Of a DNA stretch of 64,000 nucleotides, positions 1 through 8,900 are shown one piece after another. The stretch covers positions 383,145-447,144 of the forward strand of contig JBLNCA010000037.1 in assembly GCA_050260375.1 (NCBI GenBank), in the 5' to 3' direction. Position 1 is the stretch's first letter, and every line of letters starts with the position of its first letter. Below the pieces are notes generated by a model, which saw only the letters and a list, made by a program, of their open reading frames with translations, was not told the origin of the DNA and did no database searches. The DNA comes from DTFZ01 sp050260375 (GTDB lineage Bacteria; Bacillota; Clostridia; Christensenellales; SZUA-584). Both the position numbers and the translations under genes were made by a program.

Positions 1-58
1 CAGCGTGGAGGATATAGTATCCGTAGTAGCTATCACAGCCGTACAGGCGCAGCAATAG
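1..58 (+). CDS. pta: phosphate acetyltransferase, C-terminal end only
   Basis: The window opens inside a gene. From base 2 the frame reads SVEDIVSVVAITAVQAQQ and stops at TAG 56-58. This tail is typical of phosphotransacetylase, which interconverts acetyl-CoA and acetyl phosphate. It lies 10 bases before ackA, the usual pta-ackA order, with the ackA ribosome binding site (aggaggc) in the gap. Only 18 residues are visible, so the call rests on the tail plus the neighbour. Confidence 0.75.
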   Translation, partial: SVEDIVSVVAITAVQAQQ

Positions 59-68
59 GAGGCATATA

Positions 69-1265
69 ATGAATATATTGGTCATAAACGCGGGAAGCTC
101 GTCGCTCAAATATCAGCTTATCAATATTAAAACGTATGAGGTAATAGCCAAAGGGCTCGTGGAGCGCATAGGCATAGAAGGCTCAGTGCTTACGCACAAG
201 CCTGCGGGCAAAGACCCGTTTGAGGTAAAACAGCCCATACCCAACCATAAAGTCGCAATGGAGCTAGTTCTCGAGGCGCTGGTCGATAAAGAGCACGGCG
301 TTATATCGAGCATGGACGAGATAGGCGCAGTGGGCCACAGAGTGCTGCACGCGGCGGAAAAGTTTACCGACAGCGTAATCATAAATGAAACCGTATTGGA
401 CGCGATAAGGGAATGCATAAAGTTCGGGCCGCTGCATAACCCGGCCAACATAATGGGCATAGAGGCGTGCATGGAGATCATGCCCGACACAAAGATGGTG
501 GCGGTGTTCGACACGGCGTTTCACCAGTCGATGCCCAAGCGCGCGTATCTTTACGGCCTTCCTTATGAGGCGTATACCAAATACGGCATACGCAGGTACG
601 GCTTCCACGGCACGTCGCATAAATACATTGCGGGCAGGTATGCCGAGATAAAAGGCATAGAGCCCAAAGACGTCAATATAATAGTATGCCATCTCGGTAA
701 CGGCTCGAGCATCACTGCCGTTAAGGGCGGAAAATGCATAGACACTTCGATGGGGCTGACGCCTCTTGCCGGCGTAGTGATGGGTACGCGCTGCGGCGAC
801 ATCGACCCGGCTATAGTTCCCTGCCTGATGCAGGAGATGGGCATGTCTCCTAAGGAGATGGACACGTACATGAACAAAAAGAGCGGTGTATTGGGTCTGT
901 CGGGCGTGTCGAGCGATTTCAGGGACCTTTGGAAAGCCGCAGACGAGGGCAACGAACGCGCGAAAATTGCGCTCGACGTGTTCTGCTACACTGTCAAAAA
1001 GTATATAGGCGCATATACCGCTGCAATGGGCGGCGTAGACGCTATCGTGTTTACGGCGGGTATCGGAGAAAACGACTCGAGGACGCGCGCTATGTGCGTC
1101 GAAGGGCTCGGATTCTTAGGCGCGTATATTGACAGGGACAAAAACGCTTCCGCAAGGGGCAAGGAGATCAAGATTTCAACGGACGACTCCAAAGTCGAGA
1201 TATGGTGCATACCCACAAACGAAGAGCTTGCTATTGCAAAAGAGACGTACGCGCTTTGCAAATAG
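69..1265 (+). CDS. ackA: acetate kinase
   Basis: Cytoplasmic acetate kinase (398 aa, normal length). It moves a phosphate between acetyl phosphate and ADP to give acetate and ATP, the substrate-level phosphorylation step of fermentation. Visible motifs: the N-terminal phosphate loop NAGSSSLKY at residues 7-15, VFDTAFHQSMP around 145-155, and the adenosine-loop motif HLGNGSSI around 208-215, all of the ASKHA fold. The ATG start has an aggaggc site 7 bases upstream. It sits directly after the end of pta and is probably co-transcribed with it. No terminator is obvious before the next promoter. Confidence 0.97.
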   Translation: MNILVINAGSSSLKYQLINIKTYEVIAKGLVERIGIEGSVLTHKPAGKDPFEVKQPIPNHKVAMELVLEALVDKEHGVISSMDEIGAVGHRVLHAAEKFTDSVIINETVLDAIRECIKFGPLHNPANIMGIEACMEIMPDTKMVAVFDTAFHQSMPKRAYLYGLPYEAYTKYGIRRYGFHGTSHKYIAGRYAEIKGIEPKDVNIIVCHLGNGSSITAVKGGKCIDTSMGLTPLAGVVMGTRCGDIDPAIVPCLMQEMGMSPKEMDTYMNKKSGVLGLSGVSSDFRDLWKAADEGNERAKIALDVFCYTVKKYIGAYTAAMGGVDAIVFTAGIGENDSRTRAMCVEGLGFLGAYIDRDKNASARGKEIKISTDDSKVEIWCIPTNEELAIAKETYALCK

Positions 1266-1267
1266 TA

Positions 1268-1296
1268 TAGACAAAAATAAACTGCAAGGGTATAAT
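1268..1296 (+). promoter_or_regulatory. SigA-type promoter of the T-box/hisS-aspS operon
   Basis: TAGACA at 1268-1273, a 17-base spacer, and TATAAT at 1291-1296. Transcription would begin just before the T-box leader. Confidence 0.6.
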
Positions 1297-1299
1297 GTG

Positions 1300-1502
1300 C
1301 ACAAAAGAAGAGGAAGCCGGTCCAAAAACGACCGTATTTCAGGGACTTTCCCGGCGTGACTGAAACCGGAAAGATACGGCTTTGGCGATGGTAACAGCCT
1401 CTTTACACTTAAATAAGCCTTAAAGTGTCCGGGGAGGCTCCCGGGAAAACGGGTGGTACCGCGGGTTAATGCTCGTCCCTGTCATGTGACGGGGACTTTT
1501 AT
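1300..1502 (+). promoter_or_regulatory. T-box riboswitch (tRNA-sensing leader) of hisS-aspS
   Basis: The conserved T-box core GGGTGGTACCGCGG lies at 1451-1464 and is followed by an intrinsic terminator at 1475-1500 (GTCCC-GTCA / TGAC-GGGAC, then TTTT). Upstream, AAGCC near 1312 pairs with GGCTT at 1378-1382 and AAGAGG with CCTCTT, forming Stem I. The 3' internal loop between these helices contains GAT at 1373-1375 followed by A, a plausible Asp (GAU) specifier. The variable base of the TGGN bulge is T (1457). That could wobble-pair with G73 of tRNA-Asp but not with C73 of bacterial tRNA-His. Uncharged tRNA would favour antitermination and raise synthetase expression. The class is secure; the amino acid is my inference. 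Confidence 0.9.
1475..1502 (+). terminator. regulated intrinsic terminator of the T-box
   Basis: Stem GTCCC-t-GTCA / TGAC-g-GGGAC with a 2-base loop followed by TTTTATTAT. It is the off state of the T-box, 24 bases before hisS. Confidence 0.85.
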
Positions 1503-1525
1503 TATATAACCATATGAGGTGAAAC

Positions 1526-2791
1526 ATGCTTACTAAAGCGCCTAAAGGAACAAAGGACGTTCTGCCGGGCGAAAGTGGAAAATGGCAGTATATAGAGGGC
1601 GTTATAAGGGATATATGCCAAAGGTTCGGCTACAGCGAGATAAGGACTCCGGTATTCGAGCATACCGAGCTGTTCCAGCGCGGCGTGGGCGGAACGACGG
1701 ATATAGTGCAGAAGGAGATGTACACGTTCCTCGACAAGGGAAACCGCAACATAACGCTGCGCCCCGAAGGCACTGCCGGCGTTGTAAGAAGCTTTATAGA
1801 AAACAACCTTTACGCCGAAGCGCAGCCGGTTAAAGTCTATTATCTTTCGGCGCCGGTGTTCAGGTACGAGCGGCCGCAGGCGGGACGTTTAAGGGAGCAT
1901 CACCAGTTCGGCATAGAAGCGTTCGGCTCGCCCGGCCCGTCGATAGACGCGGAAGTGATTTCCGTCGCATTGTCGCTTTTCAAGTCTTTAGGCATCACGG
2001 GGCTCGAGCTAAATATAAACAGCATAGGCTGCAGGGAATGCCGCCCGAAATACAACGAAGACTTAAGAGCTTATCTTAAAAGCAACGAGTACAGGCTGTG
2101 CGCCAACTGCCGCGCGAGGATGTCCACAAATCCGCTGCGCGCTCTCGACTGCAAGGAGGAGGGCTGCGCCCGTATAGTAAAAGAGGCTCCCGTAATGCTC
2201 GATTATCTGTGCGGCGATTGCGCCGGGCATTTTGACGGCTTAAAATCGCGGCTGGAAGCTGCGGGTATAGAGTATTCCATTAATCCTTACATCGTGCGCG
2301 GGCTTGATTACTATACCAAGACAGTGTTCGAGATAATAGCGCAGGATATAGGCGCAAAGAGCACGGTATGCGGAGGCGGAAGGTACGACGGGCTCGTAGA
2401 GGAGATAGGCGGTCCTCCCACTCCGGGTATAGGCTTCGGGCTCGGCATGGAGCGGTTGCTGCTTACGCTTGATTCCCTGGGCATAGAATTGCCGAAAGCT
2501 CCGGGCTGCAGCGCATACGTATGCACGGTGGGCGATAAGGCAAGCGTAAAAGGCTTTTCGATATTGTCGGAGCTGCGCGAAGCGGGCATAAACGCGGAGT
2601 GCGACCACATGGGCAGGAGCTTAAAGGCGCAGCTTAAGTACGCGAATAAGATAGGAGCGGCGTGGGTAATCATAATCGGAGACGAGGAGATGGAAAAGCA
2701 AGCCGCCGTAGTTCGCGACATGGCAAACAGCAGGGAAACTTTGGTTCCTTTCGGGGAACTTAACGATTTTATAAAGGCGGGTCAGATATGA
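1526..2791 (+). CDS. hisS: histidyl-tRNA synthetase
   Basis: Class II aminoacyl-tRNA synthetase charging tRNA-His (421 aa, normal). Class II motif 2 is seen as RYERPQAGRLREHHQFG, the histidine-specific peptide as GLDYYTKTVFE, and motif 3 as GIGFGLGMERLL, followed by an anticodon-binding domain. The ATG start follows gaggtgaaac. Its TGA overlaps the aspS start by 4 bases, so the two synthetases are translationally coupled and share the T-box leader. Confidence 0.97.
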   Translation: MLTKAPKGTKDVLPGESGKWQYIEGVIRDICQRFGYSEIRTPVFEHTELFQRGVGGTTDIVQKEMYTFLDKGNRNITLRPEGTAGVVRSFIENNLYAEAQPVKVYYLSAPVFRYERPQAGRLREHHQFGIEAFGSPGPSIDAEVISVALSLFKSLGITGLELNINSIGCRECRPKYNEDLRAYLKSNEYRLCANCRARMSTNPLRALDCKEEGCARIVKEAPVMLDYLCGDCAGHFDGLKSRLEAAGIEYSINPYIVRGLDYYTKTVFEIIAQDIGAKSTVCGGGRYDGLVEEIGGPPTPGIGFGLGMERLLLTLDSLGIELPKAPGCSAYVCTVGDKASVKGFSILSELREAGINAECDHMGRSLKAQLKYANKIGAAWVIIIGDEEMEKQAAVVRDMANSRETLVPFGELNDFIKAGQI

Positions 2792-4569
2792 GCGAGTTTA
2801 TGCAAGGATGGAAAAGAACAGACTATTGCGTTAATTTTACGCTCGGCGACGTCGGCCGCGACGTTACGCTGATGGGATGGGTGCAGACGAGAAGGAACCT
2901 AGGGTCTCTTATATTTATTGACCTTCGGGACAGAACGGGCATAATGCAGATAGTGTTCGACGAGTCGTATTTCGAAGGCGACTTTGCGCGCGTAGAGAGC
3001 CTGCGCAGCGAGTATGTCATTGCCGTAAGTGGCAAGATAGTAAAGCGGGACCCCGAGACCGTAAATGAGAAGATCCCCACCGGGCTTATAGAGGTAAGGG
3101 TTAAGGAGCTTAGAATTTTGAATAAGGCGCAGACGCCGCCGTTTGAGATATCCGACGATTCGCCGGTAAGGGAAGAAGTGCGTTTAAAATACAGGTATCT
3201 TGACTTAAGAAGGCCTGTAATGCAAAAAAATCTGCTTGTAAGGAGCCAGATAGCCAACGCGGCGAGGGAGTACCTTAACAAAAACGGCTTTATTGAAATA
3301 GAGACGCCTATGCTTACCAAGAGCACTCCGGAGGGCGCGAGGGATTACCTTGTGCCGTCAAGGATACACGAAGGCATGTTTTACGCGCTGCCGCAATCGC
3401 CGCAGACATTGAAGCAGGTGCTTATGATGTCGGGATTCGACAGGTACTACCAGATAGTAAAATGCTTCCGCGACGAGGACCTGCGCGCAGACCGCCAGCC
3501 GGAATTCACGCAGATAGACCTTGAGATGTCTTTTGTCGATGTGGACGACGTGATATCGCTCAATGAAGGGCTGATAGCTTATATATTCAAGCAGGTGCTG
3601 GATATAGACATACCTCTGCCGCTGCCGCGGCTTACGTGGAAAGAAGCCATGGACAGGTACGGCTCCGATAAGCCGGACACGCGCTTCGGGCTCGAACTGG
3701 TGGACGTAAGCGATATCGTGGAAAACTCCGGCTTTCAGGTGTTCTCGTCCGTAGTAAAGAACGGCGGCAGCGTAAGGGCGTTGAACGTAAAGGGCGCGGT
3801 AGACAAGTTCGCGAGGCGCGAAATAGACGCACTCGTTGATTTCGTAAAGGTGTACGGCGCCAAGGGCATGGCCTGGATATCGATGAAAGAGGAAGGCATG
3901 CAGTCGCCTATAACGAAGTTTTTCAGCGAGGAAGAGCTGGACGCTCTGTTAAAGCGCATAGACGCGAAGACCGGCGATCTTATTTTCTTCGTGGGCGACA
4001 AAAACAAGGTGGTGTACGACTCGCTCGGCAACCTTCGCTTAAAGCTTGCGGAAAAGCTCGGGCTCATTGACAATAACGCTTTCAATCTGCTTTGGGTAGT
4101 CGATTTCCCGCAGTTCGAGTACAGCGAAGAAGAAAAGCGCTACGTTGCGATGCACCATCCGTTCACGTCGCCAAAGGACGAGGACCTTGATAAGCTGGAA
4201 ACGGACCCGGCTAATGTATACGCGAAGGCGTACGATATGGTGCTTAACGGCAACGAGCTGGGCGGAGGAAGCATAAGGATACACGACTCGGAAGTACAGG
4301 AAAGGATGCTAAAAGCGCTCGGCTTTACGAAGGAACAGGCGTGGGAGAGCTTTGGATTTCTGCTTGAAGCGCTCAAATACGGTGCTCCTCCTCACGGCGG
4401 GCTTGCTTTCGGTCTCGACAGGCTCGCGATGCTTATGCTTGGGCGGCAGTCCATACGCGACGTAATAGCATTCCCCAAAGTGCAGAACGCGTCCTGCCCG
4501 ATGACGGGCGCGCCCGGCGCCGTTACCGAAAAGCAGCTTAAAGAGCTGGGATTGAAGGTAAAGGCTTGA
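2788..4569 (+). CDS. aspS: aspartyl-tRNA synthetase
   Basis: Bacterial-type class II AspRS (593 aa). An N-terminal OB-fold anticodon domain carries LGSLIFIDLRDRTG near residue 36. The catalytic core follows (RYLDLRR, ALPQSPQTLKQ, FRDEDLRADRQPEFTQIDLE), with the bacterial GAD insertion and motif 3 GLDRLAML near the C terminus. The start overlaps the hisS stop (ATGA). In bacteria lacking GatCAB such an enzyme is discriminating; whether this one also charges tRNA-Asn cannot be told here. Confidence 0.97.
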   Translation: MSEFMQGWKRTDYCVNFTLGDVGRDVTLMGWVQTRRNLGSLIFIDLRDRTGIMQIVFDESYFEGDFARVESLRSEYVIAVSGKIVKRDPETVNEKIPTGLIEVRVKELRILNKAQTPPFEISDDSPVREEVRLKYRYLDLRRPVMQKNLLVRSQIANAAREYLNKNGFIEIETPMLTKSTPEGARDYLVPSRIHEGMFYALPQSPQTLKQVLMMSGFDRYYQIVKCFRDEDLRADRQPEFTQIDLEMSFVDVDDVISLNEGLIAYIFKQVLDIDIPLPLPRLTWKEAMDRYGSDKPDTRFGLELVDVSDIVENSGFQVFSSVVKNGGSVRALNVKGAVDKFARREIDALVDFVKVYGAKGMAWISMKEEGMQSPITKFFSEEELDALLKRIDAKTGDLIFFVGDKNKVVYDSLGNLRLKLAEKLGLIDNNAFNLLWVVDFPQFEYSEEEKRYVAMHHPFTSPKDEDLDKLETDPANVYAKAYDMVLNGNELGGGSIRIHDSEVQERMLKALGFTKEQAWESFGFLLEALKYGAPPHGGLAFGLDRLAMLMLGRQSIRDVIAFPKVQNASCPMTGAPGAVTEKQLKELGLKVKA

Positions 4570-4612
4570 GTGACTTATCGCGGCTGAAAAAGTGTTCGTC
4601 GGGGAAGGAAAT

Positions 4613-4732
4613 ATGGCGTCGCTTATCGAAGGAATCAATTATGCCGTGGACGCACCGGAGCGTTTCGTATATGCAAGGGCTCTGCGGGCTACATTGGCCA
4701 AGAAGCGATATGGGATATCGATGGAGGAATAA
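4613..4732 (+). CDS. small hypothetical protein (39 aa) between aspS and the RseC-like gene
   Basis: An ATG at 4613 follows a good ribosome binding site (ggggaagga, 4601-4609) and opens a 39-residue frame beginning MASLIEGINYAV and ending RYGISMEE. Its TAA (4730-4732) directly abuts the ATG of the next gene, whose own GGAGG lies inside this frame, an arrangement typical of translational coupling. In-frame codons continue upstream to 4574, so it may be the tail of a decayed gene. I do not recognise the sequence. Confidence 0.45.
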   Translation: MASLIEGINYAVDAPERFVYARALRATLAKKRYGISMEE

Positions 4733-5179
4733 ATGACTGAATACGGCGAAGTAGTGGATATAAAGGGAAATACCGCGTATGTTAAGTTTCACCGCTCGTC
4801 AGCGTGCGGTAAATGCGGCGCCTGCGGGCTTTTATCGAATCAGAACGAGATAGTGGTCGAGGTGGAGAACGAACTGAACGTGTCGCCGGGAGATTACGTT
4901 TCCGTTGAGATAACTATGAGAAAAGCGCTCAAAGCCTCCGCGATAGCATATGTGGTTCCGCTTGTTATGCTGATACTCGGCGTTGTTTTCGGCTGGCTGC
5001 TGTCCGGCGTATGGGGAATATTCCCGAATACGGACGTAACGATGGCTGTTTGCGGAATTATTTTTGCCATTTTATCCTTTTTGCTGTTAAAAGCGGCGTA
5101 TCCGTTATATAATAAGACTGTTACCAACGTATACCGTATGGTGGGCAGAAAACAGGATAAAGACGACGAAACGAAATGA
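4733..5179 (+). CDS. RseC/MucC-family membrane protein (SoxR-reducing type)
   Basis: A 148-aa membrane protein. The N-terminal cytoplasmic part carries a Cys cluster (SACGKCGACG, about residues 23-32), then two transmembrane helices (about 67-87 and 98-117) and a charged tail. This is the RseC layout; relatives help reduce SoxR or sit in Rnf/Rsx-linked redox systems. Position between aspS and thioredoxin fits a redox role, but no rnf genes are visible. Start ATG follows ggagg at 4724-4728. Confidence 0.85.
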   Translation: MTEYGEVVDIKGNTAYVKFHRSSACGKCGACGLLSNQNEIVVEVENELNVSPGDYVSVEITMRKALKASAIAYVVPLVMLILGVVFGWLLSGVWGIFPNTDVTMAVCGIIFAILSFLLLKAAYPLYNKTVTNVYRMVGRKQDKDDETK

Positions 5180-5194
5180 ACAAGGAGTACGGCT

Positions 5195-5521
5195 ATGTCA
5201 GATAAGATTGCAGAAATAACGAACGATAACTTTAACGATACCGTGATAAAGAGCGACAAACCTGTTCTGGTCGATTTCTGGGCGGAATGGTGCACGCCCT
5301 GCCGCATGCTGTCGCCAGTCATTGACGAGATAGCGCAGAATTACGAGGGCAAAATACTGGTAGGCAAGATAAACATAGACGAGCAGGAAGCGCTCGCACA
5401 GAAGTTCGGAGTGATGAGCATACCCACGCTGATACTTTTCAAGGACGGAAATGCGGTTCAAAAGTCCGTCGGAGTGGTTGGAAAAGACAAGATTAAAAAT
5501 ATGATAGATGCTGTTTTATAA
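5195..5521 (+). CDS. trxA: thioredoxin
   Basis: A 108-aa single-domain thioredoxin, a cytoplasmic disulfide reductant. The active site reads WAEWCTPCRML at about residues 28-38, so the dipeptide between the cysteines is Thr-Pro rather than the common Gly-Pro, which can shift the redox potential. The cis-proline motif SIPTLILF is present around 74-81. Start ATG has a caaggag site 10 bases before it. It lies 15 bases after the RseC-like gene, so the two are probably co-transcribed. Confidence 0.95.
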   Translation: MSDKIAEITNDNFNDTVIKSDKPVLVDFWAEWCTPCRMLSPVIDEIAQNYEGKILVGKINIDEQEALAQKFGVMSIPTLILFKDGNAVQKSVGVVGKDKIKNMIDAVL

Positions 5522-5587
5522 ATAAATATATACATCTGGATTATTATTTGCTATAATTAGGCATCATGTATTTTAGTTGGGGTTATT

Positions 5588-5848
5588 ATGGAGCCATTAA
5601 GAGTTTCGACAAAATCACAACCTAAATCAGTTGCGGGCGCCATAGCTGCCATGATAAATGATTATCACAAAGCGGAGGTCATTGCGGTTGGCGCAGGCGC
5701 TGTCAATCAGGCAATAAAGGCAATAGCGATTACAAGAGGGTTTATGGCGCCAAGGGGGATAGACCTCGTTGTAATACCTGCGTTTGCAAACGTCGAAATA
5801 GACGGTGTGACGAGGACTTCCATAAAACTGTTTGTGGAGATACGCTAA
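5588..5848 (+). CDS. spoVS: stage V sporulation protein S
   Basis: An 86-aa Alba-fold-like SpoVS. The family acts late in sporulation (spore coat assembly and cortex dehydration in Bacillus) and also occurs in some non-sporulating thermophiles. The sequence is close to canonical across its length, e.g. EVIAVGAGAVNQAIKAI and TRTSIKLFVEI. It stands alone between trxA and its own terminator, with a TATAAT at 5552-5557 that may belong to its promoter. This gene is the main argument that the host forms spores. Confidence 0.95.
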   Translation: MEPLRVSTKSQPKSVAGAIAAMINDYHKAEVIAVGAGAVNQAIKAIAITRGFMAPRGIDLVVIPAFANVEIDGVTRTSIKLFVEIR

Positions 5849-5859
5849 AGCTTAAATCA

Positions 5860-5885
5860 TCTCGGCTTAAGCCGATTTTTTTTTG
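5860..5885 (+). terminator. intrinsic terminator after spoVS
   Basis: Perfect palindrome TCGGCTTAAGCCGA at 5862-5875 followed by nine T residues. Confidence 0.9.
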
Positions 5886-5966
5886 CAGGACTACCATTTA
5901 CAGTCTCAAGCAGTTTGTTAAGAGCGTTCATACGCTTATTATTTCTTTTAAAGGCGGGCTTTAATA

Positions 5967-8900
5967 TTGTTTCTGAAGTCGATAGAAATGTCGGGATTCA
6001 AATCGTTCCCGGAAAAAACTGTAATAAACATGAACGGGTCGATAACGGGAGTCGTAGGCCCTAACGGAAGCGGCAAGAGCAACGTTTCCGACGCGGTAAG
6101 ATGGGTGCTGGGAGAACAGAGCCCAAAAACGCTTCGGGGAACAGTTATGCAGGACGTCATATTTGCCGGCACGCAGACGCGCAAGCCGCGTTCGTTCTGC
6201 GAAGTATCGCTTATATTCGACAACAGCGACAAACGCGTGGATTCCGCGTTCTCGGAGATACAGATAACGCGCAAGCTCTACAGCTCGGGCGAGGGCGAGT
6301 ATTTTATAAACGGCGCCAAGTGCAGGCTTAAGGATATACTTACGATGTTCCGCGACACGGGCATCGGCAAGGAAGGCTATTCGATAATCGGACAGGGCAG
6401 GATAGACGAGATTTTAAGCGAGCGCTCTGTGGACAGAAGGCGCGTGTTTGAAGAAGCTTCAGGCATAATGAAATACCGCGTGCGCAAAGAGGAAGCGGAG
6501 CGCAAGCTTGAGAAGACGCGCTTTAATCTTATACGCATAGAGGATATACTCCAGGAGCAGCGGCTGCGGCTCGAACCGCTGAAAGTGCAAGCCGACGCTG
6601 CTATGGAATACCTAAAACTCAGCGAGAGGCTTAAGCACTTAGAGGTAAACCTGTTTTTGCACAGCTATGAATCCGGCAAGGATAGGATTGAAAAGCTAAA
6701 GCAGACAAAGCTGTCGCTATCGGAAGAACGCGAAAGAAAACGCGAGGAATTAAAAGAGCTGGAGCAGCTTTATCTGGCCGAGCAGGAAAACGCAAAGACT
6801 TTGGAAAAGGCGGGCAGCGAGCTTTCCGACAAGCTGAGCGTAAGCCTTGCGGAAGTACAGCGCGTAGAAGGTGAAATAAAGCTCTGTAACGAGCGCATGG
6901 CAAACCTCGAAAAGGATTCGCGGCGCGTTGAGGAGGAAATAAAGGAATTAACCGCAAAGCGCGGCGCTTTGGATAAGAGCATAGCGGCAAACTCGCGGCG
7001 CATAAGCGATATAGATAAAGAAATTAACGACCTTAAAAACGCCGCTTTGCAAATAAGCGACGAGATAGCAAAGCTTACGGGCGACTATCAGGACAGGGTT
7101 AAATTCATAGAAGCCGCGCAGGTAGACAGGCTCGCGGCAATCGAAAAAATAGGAGACGTAAAGAGCACGCTTTCTGCGCTGAATGAAAAGCAGCAGTTCT
7201 TAAAGCGTCAGGCGGACGAAGCGGCGCAGCGCCTAGAGTCGCTCGAAAAACAGCGCGAGGAGTATATGGCGCTGCAAGCAAAGCTGAAAAGCGAGCTTGA
7301 GTTCTCGGCTGCTAAAAGCTCCGAGATAAGGGAGCGCTACAACGGGTACGTTGCCGCAAGGAACAAGGCGCAGGAAGAATCGGCTGCGCTCGTAAAGTCG
7401 CTTGAAGGCTTAAAGCGCGAACACGCGGCCTGTACGTCGTCGCTGCGCATGCTGAGCGACATGAAAAACAGCTACGAGGGCTATATAGGCAGCGTAAAAC
7501 GGCTGATGAACGCGGCAAAACAGGACGGCAGTCTGGCGCGGAGGATAAAAGGCACCTTTGCCGACCTTATCAGCGTGCCTCAGAAGTTTGAAACCGCGAT
7601 AGAGATATGCCTCGGACAAGCGCTTCAGGATGTGGTGGTCGGCGACGAGGACGACGCGAAGGCGCTGATATCGTTCCTTCGCAGCAACGACCTTGGCAGG
7701 GTAACTTTCCTTCCGTTAAGCGCGCTGCGGCCGCGCTATTTAAGCGACCAGGAAAGAAAATCGCTTAATGAAAAAGGCGTATACGGCGTGGCGAGCGATC
7801 TCGTTTCGTGCGGCGGGGATGTAAAAAAAGCTGTTGACTTCCTGCTCGGGCGCACGGTGATAGTCGATAGCAGCGATACGGCTATAAGAATAATGCGCGG
7901 GAACGGGTATTCGTTCCGCGCGGTCACGATAGACGGCGACATATTCAACCCGGGAGGGGCGATAACCGGCGGCAGCACTAAGCGGGAGGTATCGGGCCTT
8001 ATTTCGCGCGACAGGAAAGAGGAAGAGCTAAGGGCGCGCGAAACCGAGCTGTCAACAAAGATTTCCGAAATAGAAGCCGTTATCGCCGCAAAGCAGAAAG
8101 AATACGAGTCAATACTTGACGATATAGAGAGCGCACGCCAGCAGCTTCATGCCAACGAAGTCGAAATGTCGGCTGTGCGGGAAAAGCTCGAGGCCGCGGA
8201 AGCCTCCTCAACCGAAGCGGAAAAATCCGTGAACGAATGCAGGGCTCAAATAGAAGAGCTCAAAAGTGATCTTTCCTCGGTAGAAGGGCAGCTTGCAGAA
8301 TACGACGCGTTGAGAAGCGACCTTGAGCACATAAGCGAAGCAAAAGACGAAGATTATAAGAGGCTTGAGGAGGAATACAGCAGGAACGCTTCCGTAGTCG
8401 AAGAAAAGCGCAAGCTGCTGCACGACACGGATATAAGGATAGCGGAGCTTTACAGGGAAAGCGCGTCGCTGGTAAGCGACAACGAGCGCATAGAGCGAGA
8501 AAAGCTTGAGCTTGACAAATCAAAGGCGGTGAAGAATAAGACGCTCGAGCTTAACGCCGAGAGCAAGGAAAACCTTATAAAGCTCAGGCAGCAGCTTGAA
8601 ACGCTTTACAAGCAAAAGACGTTGGCCACCGAGCAGATTAGAAAAAGCCAAAGCCATATATCGGGCGAAAGGGAAAGCCTGAATAGAGCGCTAGCGCAGA
8701 AGGACGAATCAATAATCTCTCTGCGAAAGGAAATAAGCGACTTGGGCGAAAGGCTGATGCGCACCGATTTCAATATCGAAAAGGCGGAAACAAGCATACA
8801 GGACGCGCAGAACAAGCTCTGGGATACTTATAGGCTTACATACGCCAACGCGCTTCCCGAACGGGAGAACATCAACATATCGGAAGCGCAGAATGAAGCG

